The notes under the pieces are model-generated. The model did no database searches. It had not been told where the DNA came from and saw nothing but the letters and a program-made list of their open reading frames with translations. The position numbers and the translations under genes were made by a program. A stretch of DNA of 39,607 nt from CAYPGT01 sp964512985 (GTDB lineage: Bacteria; Cyanobacteriota; Vampirovibrionia; LMEP-6097): contig CAZELI010000021.1 in assembly GCA_964512985.1 (NCBI GenBank), positions 1 through 39,607 of the forward strand. Direction: 5' to 3'. Below, one piece after another: positions 8,789-15,870 of this stretch. Positions within the stretch are counted from its first letter, which is position 1. Each line of letters starts with the position of its first letter.

Positions 8789-9382
8789 ATTAGCAGCTTC
8801 ATTCATAAATACTTCTAAAAATTCAGTGATTGAAGGCTTTCCTTGCTTTAACCCCAATACAGGAGTATTTTCCCTCAGTTTATGAAAAGCTTTAGCTCTG
8901 CTTTTAATAGTTTTAGATAAATTAGCTGGATTGTTATTTTCAAATAATAATTGCTCCTGTATTCGACCTAGTCCAACTGTGAACTTATACGCATGAATTT
9001 TTACCACAGCAAATTTATCAGTGAATTTATATAGGGTTTCAAGAAGTTGCTTATATGTTTCATTCCAATTAGTGCGCAGTCCCCCACCTATACTTTCTAC
9101 TAAGTCTTCATCAACAAAAACTAAGACTGGAGTATTTCTTTTCTGTGATAAATCTTTCCAAAAATCTCTATGCTTTTCAAAATTTTGTATTGTTTCGATA
9201 GTTGGCTTTTTAGGATCTAATTTTGGACGAGAATAAACTACTTTATCTTCTCCAAGACCACGAACAAGGTTATCAAACCATTGAGCAGCTGGTAATCTAG
9301 AAAAAACTGCTATTCTTGGTATCGCTGCACTTACTGATCCAGGTGGTGTTGTAGGAGCTGTAGCTGATGCTGTCGTATTCAT
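8765..9382 (-). CDS. Unknown cytoplasmic protein, possibly degenerate receiver fold
   Basis: I do not recognise a family. It has 205 aa. After a Thr/Ala/Pro-rich N-terminus (residues 1-20), IPRIAVFSRLPAAQWFDNLV and later TPVLVFVDEDLVESI look like alternating beta strands and helices. The second has an acidic patch in the position of a receiver phospho-acceptor, but the N-terminal Asp pair is absent. FAVVKIHAYKFTVG could be the next strand. It lies near a receiver-like gene with the same orientation on the other side of mnmE, so the two could be distant relatives; this is weak. The start at ATG 9382 is supported by a -10 box 10 nt upstream. Confidence 0.6.
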   Translation of the reverse strand: MNTTASATAPTTPPGSVSAAIPRIAVFSRLPAAQWFDNLVRGLGEDKVVYSRPKLDPKKPTIETIQNFEKHRDFWKDLSQKRNTPVLVFVDEDLVESIGGGLRTNWNETYKQLLETLYKFTDKFAVVKIHAYKFTVGLGRIQEQLLFENNNPANLSKTIKSRAKAFHKLRENTPVLGLKQGKPSITEFLEVFMNEAANLLPNTKS

Positions 9383-9392
9383 AATGGAAAAT

Positions 9393-9398
9393 ATTATA
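9393..9398 (-). promoter_or_regulatory. -10 promoter of the gene at 8765-9382
   Basis: On the minus strand TATAAT lies within TGCTATATAAT and ends 10 nt before ATG 9382. No Shine-Dalgarno is visible. Confidence 0.45.
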
Positions 9399-9447
9399 TA
9401 GCATCTCTTATCTAAATAAATTATCTATACATAATAATAACTGGAAA

Positions 9448-9477
9448 ACGCGCCACTCCAAACCAGAATTCAAGATT
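9448..9477 (+). pseudogene. Ten-codon remnant of a second ribH start
   Basis: Codons 9451-9477 read RHSKPEFKI, the same as residues 2-10 of ribH at 9582-9608. All five differences across these 27 bases (23 of 28 identical, counting the shared base before) fall at third codon positions and are synonymous (CGC/CGT, CAC/CAT, TCC/TCA, AAA/AAG, TTC/TTT). The start codon is ACG instead of ATG, and the frame hits TAG four codons later. This looks like the end of a diverged coding copy, not a recent tandem slip. Confidence 0.55.
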
Positions 9478-9578
9478 TCATTTAAATAGAGTTTATTGGA
9501 AGTGATTAACTAAGATCTCCATTCAAGAATTTTTTTCTTATACTCAATTCTATTAATAGTTTGGTTAAGATTATAGCC

Positions 9579-10043
9579 ATGCGTCATTCAAAGCCAGAAT
9601 TTAAGATTAACGATATAGGGGATAGTTCCATTGCCATTATTACTGCAAGCTGGAATAAAGAATACAACCTAGAAATGTATGAATCTGCGAAAGCCGCTCT
9701 AGAAGAAGCTGGTGTTAAGAAGATCTCTCACTATGAAGCGCCAGGAGCTTTCGAGATACCCTTACTCGCTCAGAAGCTAGCTGAGACTGGAAACTATGCA
9801 GCAGTGATTTGCTTTGCGACAGTGATACGTGGAGGTACGAGACACTTTGAGATAGTCGCAGATGAAAGTAGTCGTGGTGTTATGGATGTAATGCTTAAGA
9901 CTGGAGTACCGATACTTAATGGCATATTAGCTTGCGAAAACACTGAGCAAGCAGAATTTAGAGCTTCACGCAAGAAAGAAGATAAAGGAAGAGAAGTGGC
10001 ATTGTCTGCATTAAGTTTAATTAGTACACTATCGTCGTTATAA
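9579..10043 (+). CDS. ribH: 6,7-dimethyl-8-ribityllumazine synthase
   Basis: This enzyme condenses the ribitylamino-uracil with dihydroxybutanone phosphate in the penultimate step of riboflavin synthesis and usually assembles into pentamers or icosahedra. Diagnostic segments: TASWNKEYNLEMYESA (substrate-binding Trp/Asn region), APGAFEIPLLAQKL, CFATVIRGGTRHFEIVADESSRGVM with the catalytic His, and the closing KKEDKGREVALSAL. At 154 aa from ATG 9579 it has normal length. I chose this ATG over the in-frame TTG at 9561: the -10-like TAAGAT ends 7 nt before it, and the upstream remnant begins at the same codon. Its 3' end overlaps the convergent carA by 6 bp. No FMN riboswitch is seen upstream. 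Confidence 0.95.
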   Translation: MRHSKPEFKINDIGDSSIAIITASWNKEYNLEMYESAKAALEEAGVKKISHYEAPGAFEIPLLAQKLAETGNYAAVICFATVIRGGTRHFEIVADESSRGVMDVMLKTGVPILNGILACENTEQAEFRASRKKEDKGREVALSALSLISTLSSL

Positions 10044-11159
10044 GCTAACTTTATTCTGTTCCATCAATTCCGTAAATTGCTTAAATAAATAATCACTATC
10101 ATGTGGTCCAGGAGAGGCTTCTGGATGGTATTGTACGGAGAACACATCTGGACGACTCTTTAAACGAATACCAGCAATAGTATCATCATTAATATTGAGA
10201 TGTGTTATTTCAAGGTTAGCTGGCATATTTTCCTTACTCACGGCAAAGCCATGATTGTGAGAAGCTATTTCTATATTAGTTGAATCAAGATTCTTAATAG
10301 GTTGATTAGAACCACGATGTCCAAATTTAAGTTTAAAAGTTTTAGCACCACAAGCAAGCGCTAAAATCTGGTGCCCTAAACAAATACCAAAAATAGGCTT
10401 ATGAAATTTCTCTATTAATGTTTTAACCGTATCAATAGCATAAGTTACCGCAGCAGGATCCCCAGGACCATTACTGAGAAACACTCCGTCTGGATTCTTC
10501 TCTAAGATATAATCTACAGGCGTGTTTGCAGGTACTACTTCTACTTCACAGCCATGAACCAAAAGTTGGTTAAGAATATTTTGCTTAATACCAAAGTCAT
10601 AAGCTATCACTTTATAGCAAGGTTTATCCAGCGTAGCTTTAGCGAAGCTGGAAGCAGAAGCTTGATACTTTCCCTTACAAGTTACTGTAGAAGCTAGATC
10701 CAGACCACTCATCACCGCTGAAGCACGGATTTGTTTTAATAGTTCACTATTACTAATAGTATCATCACTGCAAATAGCAGCACGCATCGCGCCCTTATCA
10801 CGTATATGTCTAGTGATAGCCCTAGTATCTACGTCATGAATAGCAATGATTCCATGTTGCTTCAAAAACTCATCTAGAGTCTCTTCTGATCTATAACAAC
10901 TAGCGACAGGACTATAATTCTTCATTACCATTCCCTTAGCAAAAGAACCTCTAGATTCCATATCCTCAGAATTACAACCATAATTCCCGATCTCAGGATA
11001 AGTAAAAATTATAATTTGTCCAGCATAACTAGGATCAGTCATGATCTCCTGATATCCTGTCATCCCTGTATTAAAAACTATCTCTCCGAAACGACTACCA
11101 CGAGACCCTAAGCCCTTACCCCGAAACTCTCTACCATCTTCTAGTAATAAACGCGCCAT
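10038..11159 (-). CDS. carA: Carbamoyl-phosphate synthase small subunit
   Basis: This glutaminase subunit supplies ammonia to CarB for carbamoyl phosphate (pyrimidines, arginine). The N-terminal domain has LEDGREFRGKGLGS and FNTGMTGYQEIMTDPSYAGQI; the C-terminal class I amidotransferase has LSNGPGDP, the nucleophile elbow GICLGHQ (Cys near residue 259), HRGSNQPI and QYHPEASPG (His/Glu). The 373-aa length is normal. The linker before YKVIAYDFG holds SASSFAKATLDKP, encoded by a palindromic repeat (10628-10651) and apparently inserted in frame. The start is preceded by TGATATAAT ending 7 nt upstream, so the mRNA is probably leaderless. carB is not in the window. Confidence 0.97.
   Translation of the reverse strand: MARLLLEDGREFRGKGLGSRGSRFGEIVFNTGMTGYQEIMTDPSYAGQIIIFTYPEIGNYGCNSEDMESRGSFAKGMVMKNYSPVASCYRSEETLDEFLKQHGIIAIHDVDTRAITRHIRDKGAMRAAICSDDTISNSELLKQIRASAVMSGLDLASTVTCKGKYQASASSFAKATLDKPCYKVIAYDFGIKQNILNQLLVHGCEVEVVPANTPVDYILEKNPDGVFLSNGPGDPAAVTYAIDTVKTLIEKFHKPIFGICLGHQILALACGAKTFKLKFGHRGSNQPIKNLDSTNIEIASHNHGFAVSKENMPANLEITHLNINDDTIAGIRLKSRPDVFSVQYHPEASPGPHDSDYLFKQFTELMEQNKVSL
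10628..10651. repeat. Palindromic element in frame inside carA
   Basis: A 24-nt imperfect palindrome with arms CCAGC/GCTGG and inner GCT/AGC. It codes for FAKATLD in the linker between the two CarA domains. The coded pattern [SF]A[KD]A[TS]xxKP recurs in the extra segment of mqnC, so the two seem to belong to one small family (type C). Confidence 0.55.
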
Positions 11160-11166
11160 AGAGAAT

Positions 11167-11175
11167 ATTATATCA
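11167..11175 (-). promoter_or_regulatory. Extended -10 promoter of carA
   Basis: On the minus strand it reads TGATATAAT. The hexamer 11172-11167 ends 7 nt before ATG 11159 and matches the consensus -10 exactly. There is no Shine-Dalgarno. Confidence 0.65.
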
Positions 11176-11207
11176 TTTCAATATTGTAATCATAGTTGAC
11201 ATAGTCT

Positions 11208-11314
11208 CGTCATCCTGAGACCGCGAAGCGGTCGTAAGGATCCACTTTTATTAATAGACTATTCGTAATAGTGGATCCTTACGTCGCAACCTTCGGTTGC
11301 TCCTCAGGATGACG
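11208..11314. repeat. Palindromic repeat type B, copy 4
   Basis: The ends are CGTCATCCTGAG and CTCAGGATGACG. The left arm carries a mini-hairpin ACCGC/GCGGT and the right arm GCAACC/GGTTGC. The core is an inner inverted repeat GGATCCACT...AGTGGATCC around a TTATTAATAGACTATTCGTA spacer. The same core occurs reversed in the copy at 31496. It sits 3 nt from the aroKB stop and upstream of carA. Confidence 0.92.
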
Positions 11315-11317
11315 GAA

Positions 11318-12961
11318 TCAACGATTCCTATCTATCGCAATCTTCACCAGGTCTAGATCAACATTGGTCATTATATCTACTCTACCAATACTCGCCTTAG
11401 GTACTATAAATCTAGCCTTACCATCTTCAACTTTTTTATCATATTTAAATGAATTAATTATGTCCTTAGCTTTAATATCTTCTGGCACTTTATAAGTGAG
11501 TCCAAGCTTCTCCATTAGTCCAACGATCGCTTCAGTATATTTAGCCTTAAAGCAATGTAATTCTTCACCTAAGTAACAAGCACAGATGATACCAATAGCC
11601 ACCGCTTCTCCATGTGAGTATCTCTTATACTGAGTAAGCTCTTCTATAGCATGCCCGAAAGTATGTCCCAGATTCAGATGTGCCCTAATACCCTTCTCAG
11701 TTTCATCTTGAGCTACTACACCAGATTTGATCTTCAGACAATGATCTATTACTTCAGTAAGAACATCATGATCACGGTTATTAATAGCATCTACATGACC
11801 CAGTAAATATTCAAAAAAACTATCGCCAATAATATGATCCCATTCCATGCCAAGCAAAGTATATTTTACTAATTCACCCAAACCACATTTATACTCTCTA
11901 TCAGGTAAGCTCTTAAGACAATTCACATCTATATGCACTAGATGTGGCTGATAAAAAGTACCCACTAGATTCTTACCTTCAGGCACATTGATCCCAGTCT
12001 TACCACCTACCGAAGAATCAATCATAGAAAGGAACGTGGTAGGAATTTGCACATAGTTAATACCACGATAATAAGTAGAAGCAGCGAATCCAACAGTATC
12101 ACCAACAACACCTCCACCTAAAGCTACCAGAGTATCTTTACGCTCAAACTTTAAAGCAAGAAGTTTTTGGATAATTAATTGATAAGTAAAAAAATTCTTG
12201 GCTTCTTCACCATCATCAATAATCATACTTGAGACTTTATAAGATAGACTCGTAAGGTGATCCTTAACTGTCTTGAGATAACGCTTGGCGACTGGCTCCT
12301 GAGTTACAATGAAGACCTGCAAGCCCGGCTTAATACTACTAAGATCTAATTTCTCCAAATCCTTATAAACAACCTTATAAGTAGAATCTACTCTAGGAAT
12401 CTTCACCTCAAGTTCATGTATCTTAGGCTTGCGCAAGCCTAACGACTTAATGATCTCTAGAGCAATCACACTGATAGATTTATCAGTAGTATCAATCTTG
12501 ATATGACTGTCCATATAAGCTGGCTTACGCTCTTCCCAAAGCTCTTCTAGCGTTGCTAATTGATCCTTACCCTTAAGCAGAGGGCGATTCTTACGTCGTT
12601 TCACACGATCATAGAGATCAGCAGGATCTGCGATTAATGCAATCAGATGAGAGTTCTTCTTAACAAGTTTACGGGCTTCATCATCTATAATAGCCCCTCC
12701 ACCCAGCGAAATAACTTGATTATCAGTCTCTAAAACTTCTCTAACTATTTCTTTCTCTAATTTACGAAAGTATTTCTCGCCATGCTCTTTAAATATTTCA
12801 TTGATATTCATATTGGCGCGAGCTTCGATAAGAGCATCTGTGTCTATAAACTCTTTTTTTAATAAATATGCTAAATGACGGCCTATTGATGACTTACCGC
12901 AACCCATCAGGCCAGTAAGGCTAATATTCTCATTGTGATTCTTTAACTTAAGCTTAACCAT
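11318..12961 (-). CDS. aroKB: Fused shikimate kinase / 3-dehydroquinate synthase
   Basis: A bifunctional shikimate-pathway enzyme of 547 aa. Residues 1-175 are shikimate kinase: P-loop GLMGCGKSS (17-25), FIDTDALIE, FRKLEKE, VISLGGGAI, and the lid KRRKNRPLL. After a linker, residues about 195-547 are 3-dehydroquinate synthase: the NAD-binding LVALGGGVVGDTVGFAAS, IPTTFLSMIDSSVGGKTGIN, and metal ligands in GLGELVKY, NLGHTFGHAIE and YSHGEAVAIG. Both halves look catalytically intact. The two steps are not consecutive in the pathway, so the fusion more likely secures co-expression than channelling. The start is preceded by AAAGGGAAA about 6 nt upstream and by TATAAT at about 12982-12987. Confidence 0.96.
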   Translation of the reverse strand: MVKLKLKNHNENISLTGLMGCGKSSIGRHLAYLLKKEFIDTDALIEARANMNINEIFKEHGEKYFRKLEKEIVREVLETDNQVISLGGGAIIDDEARKLVKKNSHLIALIADPADLYDRVKRRKNRPLLKGKDQLATLEELWEERKPAYMDSHIKIDTTDKSISVIALEIIKSLGLRKPKIHELEVKIPRVDSTYKVVYKDLEKLDLSSIKPGLQVFIVTQEPVAKRYLKTVKDHLTSLSYKVSSMIIDDGEEAKNFFTYQLIIQKLLALKFERKDTLVALGGGVVGDTVGFAASTYYRGINYVQIPTTFLSMIDSSVGGKTGINVPEGKNLVGTFYQPHLVHIDVNCLKSLPDREYKCGLGELVKYTLLGMEWDHIIGDSFFEYLLGHVDAINNRDHDVLTEVIDHCLKIKSGVVAQDETEKGIRAHLNLGHTFGHAIEELTQYKRYSHGEAVAIGIICACYLGEELHCFKAKYTEAIVGLMEKLGLTYKVPEDIKAKDIINSFKYDKKVEDGKARFIVPKASIGRVDIMTNVDLDLVKIAIDRNR

Positions 12962-13081
12962 CTACGTTTCCCTTTCTAGATTATAAGGTTGATTTTACCT
13001 AATTTGATTGCAGAGAACTCTGAGTTATCCGATAAACATATATGTAGCACTAAAAATTTTCAAGATTAGGAGACGATAGTA

Positions 13082-13990
13082 ATGTTAGAACTCAATGCAA
13101 CTAAAAAAACACTTTTTACCTTAGGTGTTGGCGCCTTCGGCAAGATGTCAGAATTGATTCAAAACACTGATTATCTCCCACAAAAACCAGCATATCTATT
13201 TAAACTACTAAGAATGGCATATTCCGTTGATATCAAGAATAATGATATGGCACTAGAATTAACTAAAGATAAAGATGCAGTTGCACAAGTTCTCAATATT
13301 CCTTCTCTAAGAGATAACTATAGTAATATCGATCAAGAAGATATTGCTAATGCTATTTCTAATCTAGAGAGGTCTTTTATTCAAAGCTCACTTGAAGTAG
13401 ATTTTGCGAAAAAATACTATGATACTCTTGCTATAAGATTACATAGTGAAGCTCAAAAAGAAAAACTGAAACTTGCTCTTAAATCAGCTGTGATTGCTAA
13501 ATCTATTGCTAGATGGGTTGATTATCAGGATAAAGAAGTCGCTTTCTTTGCTGCTCTTCTATCAGACTTACCAGCAGAAGTATTAAGCATTAACGACCCA
13601 GAATCACAAGAAAAAATAGACGATAAAGTTCATAAGGGCATGAGTGAGAAAGAAGCCGAAATAGTAGTTCATGGTTTTGATCATGCAGAATTCGGAGCTA
13701 AATTATTTAAATATTATTCAATGCCATCACCGATCATTGATTTAGTACAGAATGACTTTAAAGCAGATAGAGTTAAACCCAAGAACGGACAGCTAGCTAA
13801 AATAGTTAACTTCTCTAAATTCCTAGCTATGTGCTTCTCTGATAAAACACAAACTCCTTCTAGCATCTGGCTTGAATCACAGAAATCTATCAAGAGTCTT
13901 GGTCTCAACCTTAGCTCCGAAGAATGGGGTAACAAGATTAGCTTAATGTTTGTTAAGGCTATTGAGTTTGAGATGTCTGTGACTGGTTAA
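13082..13990 (+). CDS. HDOD-domain protein
   Basis: HDOD domains resemble HD phosphohydrolases without the full metal site and are linked to signalling, motility and stress. At 302 aa, visible family marks are LPQKPAYLFKLLRMAYS near residue 31, DMALELTKDKDAVAQVLNI near 55 (usually the I/L-TKDPALxxRVLRLxNS segment), a helical block KLALKSAVIAKSIARWV with VAFFAALLSDL, and VHGFDHAEFGAKLFKYYSMP near 199 (HxxxGxxL...W-x-hP in the family). It has no attached GGDEF, EAL or receiver domain. The start is fixed by AGGAG at 13068-13072, 9 nt before ATG. It stands alone between aroKB (divergent) and the mutase. Confidence 0.78.
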   Translation: MLELNATKKTLFTLGVGAFGKMSELIQNTDYLPQKPAYLFKLLRMAYSVDIKNNDMALELTKDKDAVAQVLNIPSLRDNYSNIDQEDIANAISNLERSFIQSSLEVDFAKKYYDTLAIRLHSEAQKEKLKLALKSAVIAKSIARWVDYQDKEVAFFAALLSDLPAEVLSINDPESQEKIDDKVHKGMSEKEAEIVVHGFDHAEFGAKLFKYYSMPSPIIDLVQNDFKADRVKPKNGQLAKIVNFSKFLAMCFSDKTQTPSSIWLESQKSIKSLGLNLSSEEWGNKISLMFVKAIEFEMSVTG

Positions 13991-14000
13991 TAGATTTTGG

Positions 14001-14009
14001 TGCTAAAAT
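14001..14009 (+). promoter_or_regulatory. Extended -10 promoter of the phosphohexomutase gene
   Basis: TGCTAAAAT; the hexamer 14004-14009 ends 7 nt before ATG 14017. The whole intergenic gap is 26 nt and has no Shine-Dalgarno, so a leaderless mRNA is predicted. Confidence 0.6.
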
Positions 14010-14016
14010 ACGCCTT

Positions 14017-15456
14017 ATGGCAGTATTTTCCCAGTCTTCTAATTTACATGATATCAAGTTTGGTACTGATGGTTGGCGAGCTTTAATCGCAAAAGAGTTT
14101 ACTTATAAAAATCTCAAGATTTTTTTAGAAGGGCTGGCTGGATATATTCTAGAAAATTACGGTACTGATAAACCTCTAATCATTGGTTACGACGCAAGAT
14201 TCCTTGCTGATAAATTTGCTAGCTTTGCAGCTGAGACTATTAATTCTTGGGGCATTGATGTATTATGCATTGATCACCCTGTGCCAACTCCAGTCATCGC
14301 CTTTGCTGCTCAAGAATATAATTCTTGCGGAGCCATTACCTTCACAGCGAGCCATAATCCTCCAGAATATATGGGGATCAAATATATTCCAGAATATGCA
14401 GGACCAGCGTCTAAAGCAATCACAGATGAGATCTTAGGGCAGATAGAGTTAGCAGCTCAAGGGGAATTAGTGAAGGGCGATAAGCAAGGTTCAACGCGTG
14501 TTGTCAACCCTAAAGAAGCTTACTTCGCTAAGATTAGGACTTTGGTCAACTTCGATGCGATTAAAGCTGTTAACCAAAAATCTAAGACTAAATTAGTCTA
14601 TGATCCGCTCTATGGCTGTGGTCGCAATTACACTAATAGACTATTAGAAGAAGCTGGGTTTCAAGTAGAAACACTACATGATATTAAAGATCCTACTTTC
14701 GGAGGCTCTATGCCAGACCCCAAGGAGAGTATATTACAAGAACTTAAAGCATGCATTATCAGCTCGCGAGCTAATCTTGGGGCGGCTAACGATGGTGACT
14801 CAGATAGATTTGCGTTTATGGATGAGGTTGGGAATTTTTACCCTGCAAATAAATCACTTCCTATTATTCTTAAATATTTAATTGAGAAGCGTGGGTACAA
14901 GGGAGTCGTAGCGCGGACTGTAGCAACTACTCACTTACTAGATGACGTTGCGCATAAGCATGGCTTTAATGTTATAGAGACAGCCGTGGGCTTCAAGTGG
15001 TTATGCGAAATCATGCGTAGAGAGCCGACTATATTATGCGCTGAAGAATCAGGTGGCATGAGCATCCTAGGACATATACCTGAGAAAGATGGAATACTAG
15101 CAATCTTACTGATGGCAGAAGTCTTGGCTATTACTGGTAAGAAGCTTTCTGAGTTATGGGCTGAAGTACAGGAGTTTGTTGGTAAGAATTATTTCTATGA
15201 TAGTTTAAATCTACACCTCGAAGGCGATGCTAAACAAGCTTTCATGGATAAATTCAATGACCCTAATCTAAAAGAAATCACAGGTTTCAAAGTTCTGAAT
15301 GTTGATAAAACCGAAGGTGTGAAGATCTACTTAGACCAAGGTACCTGGTTACTTGCCCGTCCTAGCGGCACCGAGGCTATGTGCAGAGTGTATTTTGAGG
15401 GTAATGATAAGGCTAGGCTTGATACCGTCGTTAAAGCAGTATCTAATATGATTTAA
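14017..15456 (+). CDS. Phosphoglucomutase/phosphomannomutase family enzyme
   Basis: An alpha-D-phosphohexomutase that interconverts hexose 1- and 6-phosphates for cell-envelope and storage sugars. Its four domains are marked by FGTDGWRALI (N-terminus), the phosphoserine loop TFTASHNPPEYMGIKY, the metal loop NDGDSDRFAFMD, the sugar-binding EESGGMSI and the C-terminal phosphate-binding RPSGTEAMCRVYFEG. All catalytic positions are intact; the 479-aa length is typical. The EESGG sugar loop fits several subfamilies, so glucose versus mannose preference cannot be read with confidence. The start is fixed by the -10 box 7 nt upstream. A palindromic repeat follows the stop within 15 nt. Confidence 0.93.
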   Translation: MAVFSQSSNLHDIKFGTDGWRALIAKEFTYKNLKIFLEGLAGYILENYGTDKPLIIGYDARFLADKFASFAAETINSWGIDVLCIDHPVPTPVIAFAAQEYNSCGAITFTASHNPPEYMGIKYIPEYAGPASKAITDEILGQIELAAQGELVKGDKQGSTRVVNPKEAYFAKIRTLVNFDAIKAVNQKSKTKLVYDPLYGCGRNYTNRLLEEAGFQVETLHDIKDPTFGGSMPDPKESILQELKACIISSRANLGAANDGDSDRFAFMDEVGNFYPANKSLPIILKYLIEKRGYKGVVARTVATTHLLDDVAHKHGFNVIETAVGFKWLCEIMRREPTILCAEESGGMSILGHIPEKDGILAILLMAEVLAITGKKLSELWAEVQEFVGKNYFYDSLNLHLEGDAKQAFMDKFNDPNLKEITGFKVLNVDKTEGVKIYLDQGTWLLARPSGTEAMCRVYFEGNDKARLDTVVKAVSNMI

Positions 15457-15470
15457 CTTAGCGGAAAGGA

Positions 15471-15596
15471 TACCCGTTCGCCGTCATCGCGAGGAGTCCG
15501 TCGAAACGAAGTGAAGACGGACGACGTGGCGATCCACTCCGGCGCTGGAATGGATTGCTTCGTCGCTTCGCTCCTCGCAATGACGGATTACGGGTA
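15471..15596. repeat. Palindromic repeat type A, copy 2 (full length)
   Basis: A complete 126-bp element. Outer inverted repeat TACCCGT/ACGGGTA; ends CCGTCATCGCGAGGAG and CTCCTCGCAATGACGG; left mini-hairpin stem GTCCGTC/GACGGAC with loop gaaacgaagtgaa; core GCGATCCA/TGGATTGC around TCC-GGCGCT-GGA. It is nearly identical to the copy at 21099. Confidence 0.95.
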
Positions 15597-15600
15597 CTAG

Positions 15601-15609
15601 TGCTAGAAT
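15601..15609 (+). promoter_or_regulatory. Extended -10 promoter of the mqnC-thrC operon
   Basis: TGCTAGAAT; the hexamer 15604-15609 lies about 30 nt before ATG 15640, immediately after the repeat. The short leader holds AGAGAAG as a weak Shine-Dalgarno. The box is identical to the one before trpA. Confidence 0.55.
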
Positions 15610-15639
15610 TAATTTGCATTAGTTTAGAGAAGTTAGATT

Positions 15640-15870
15640 ATGGAACTCAATTACTACCAAGAAACTGATTCATTATATATAGACTTAGCGACTAAAACAA
15701 GTTCAGAGTCCATCGAAATCTCACCTGGCATAGTTGTTGACTATGATAAATCAGGAGATATAGTTGGTATCGACATAGATCAAGCTAGTACCAAAGTCGA
15801 TATGTCAATTCTTGAAGCTGATTCACTACCATTTGGAAATCTATCAATCAAAAAAGATCATGATGCTTAA
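15640..15870 (+). CDS. DUF2283 small protein
   Basis: A 76-aa protein with the DUF2283 pattern: LNYYQETDSLYIDLA at the N-terminus, SPGIVVDYDKSGDIVGIDIDQAS in the middle. DUF2283 proteins are small beta-rich proteins of unknown biochemical role, often found near toxin-antitoxin genes. Here it is the first gene of a five-gene run and its stop overlaps the mqnC start, while an MNT/HEPN pair sits one gene further on. A link between them is inference. Confidence 0.85.
   Translation: MELNYYQETDSLYIDLATKTSSESIEISPGIVVDYDKSGDIVGIDIDQASTKVDMSILEADSLPFGNLSIKKDHDA

Noticed and set aside
9383..9578. FMN riboswitch upstream of ribH
   Set aside because: None of the conserved RFN blocks is present; the segment holds the ribH remnant instead.
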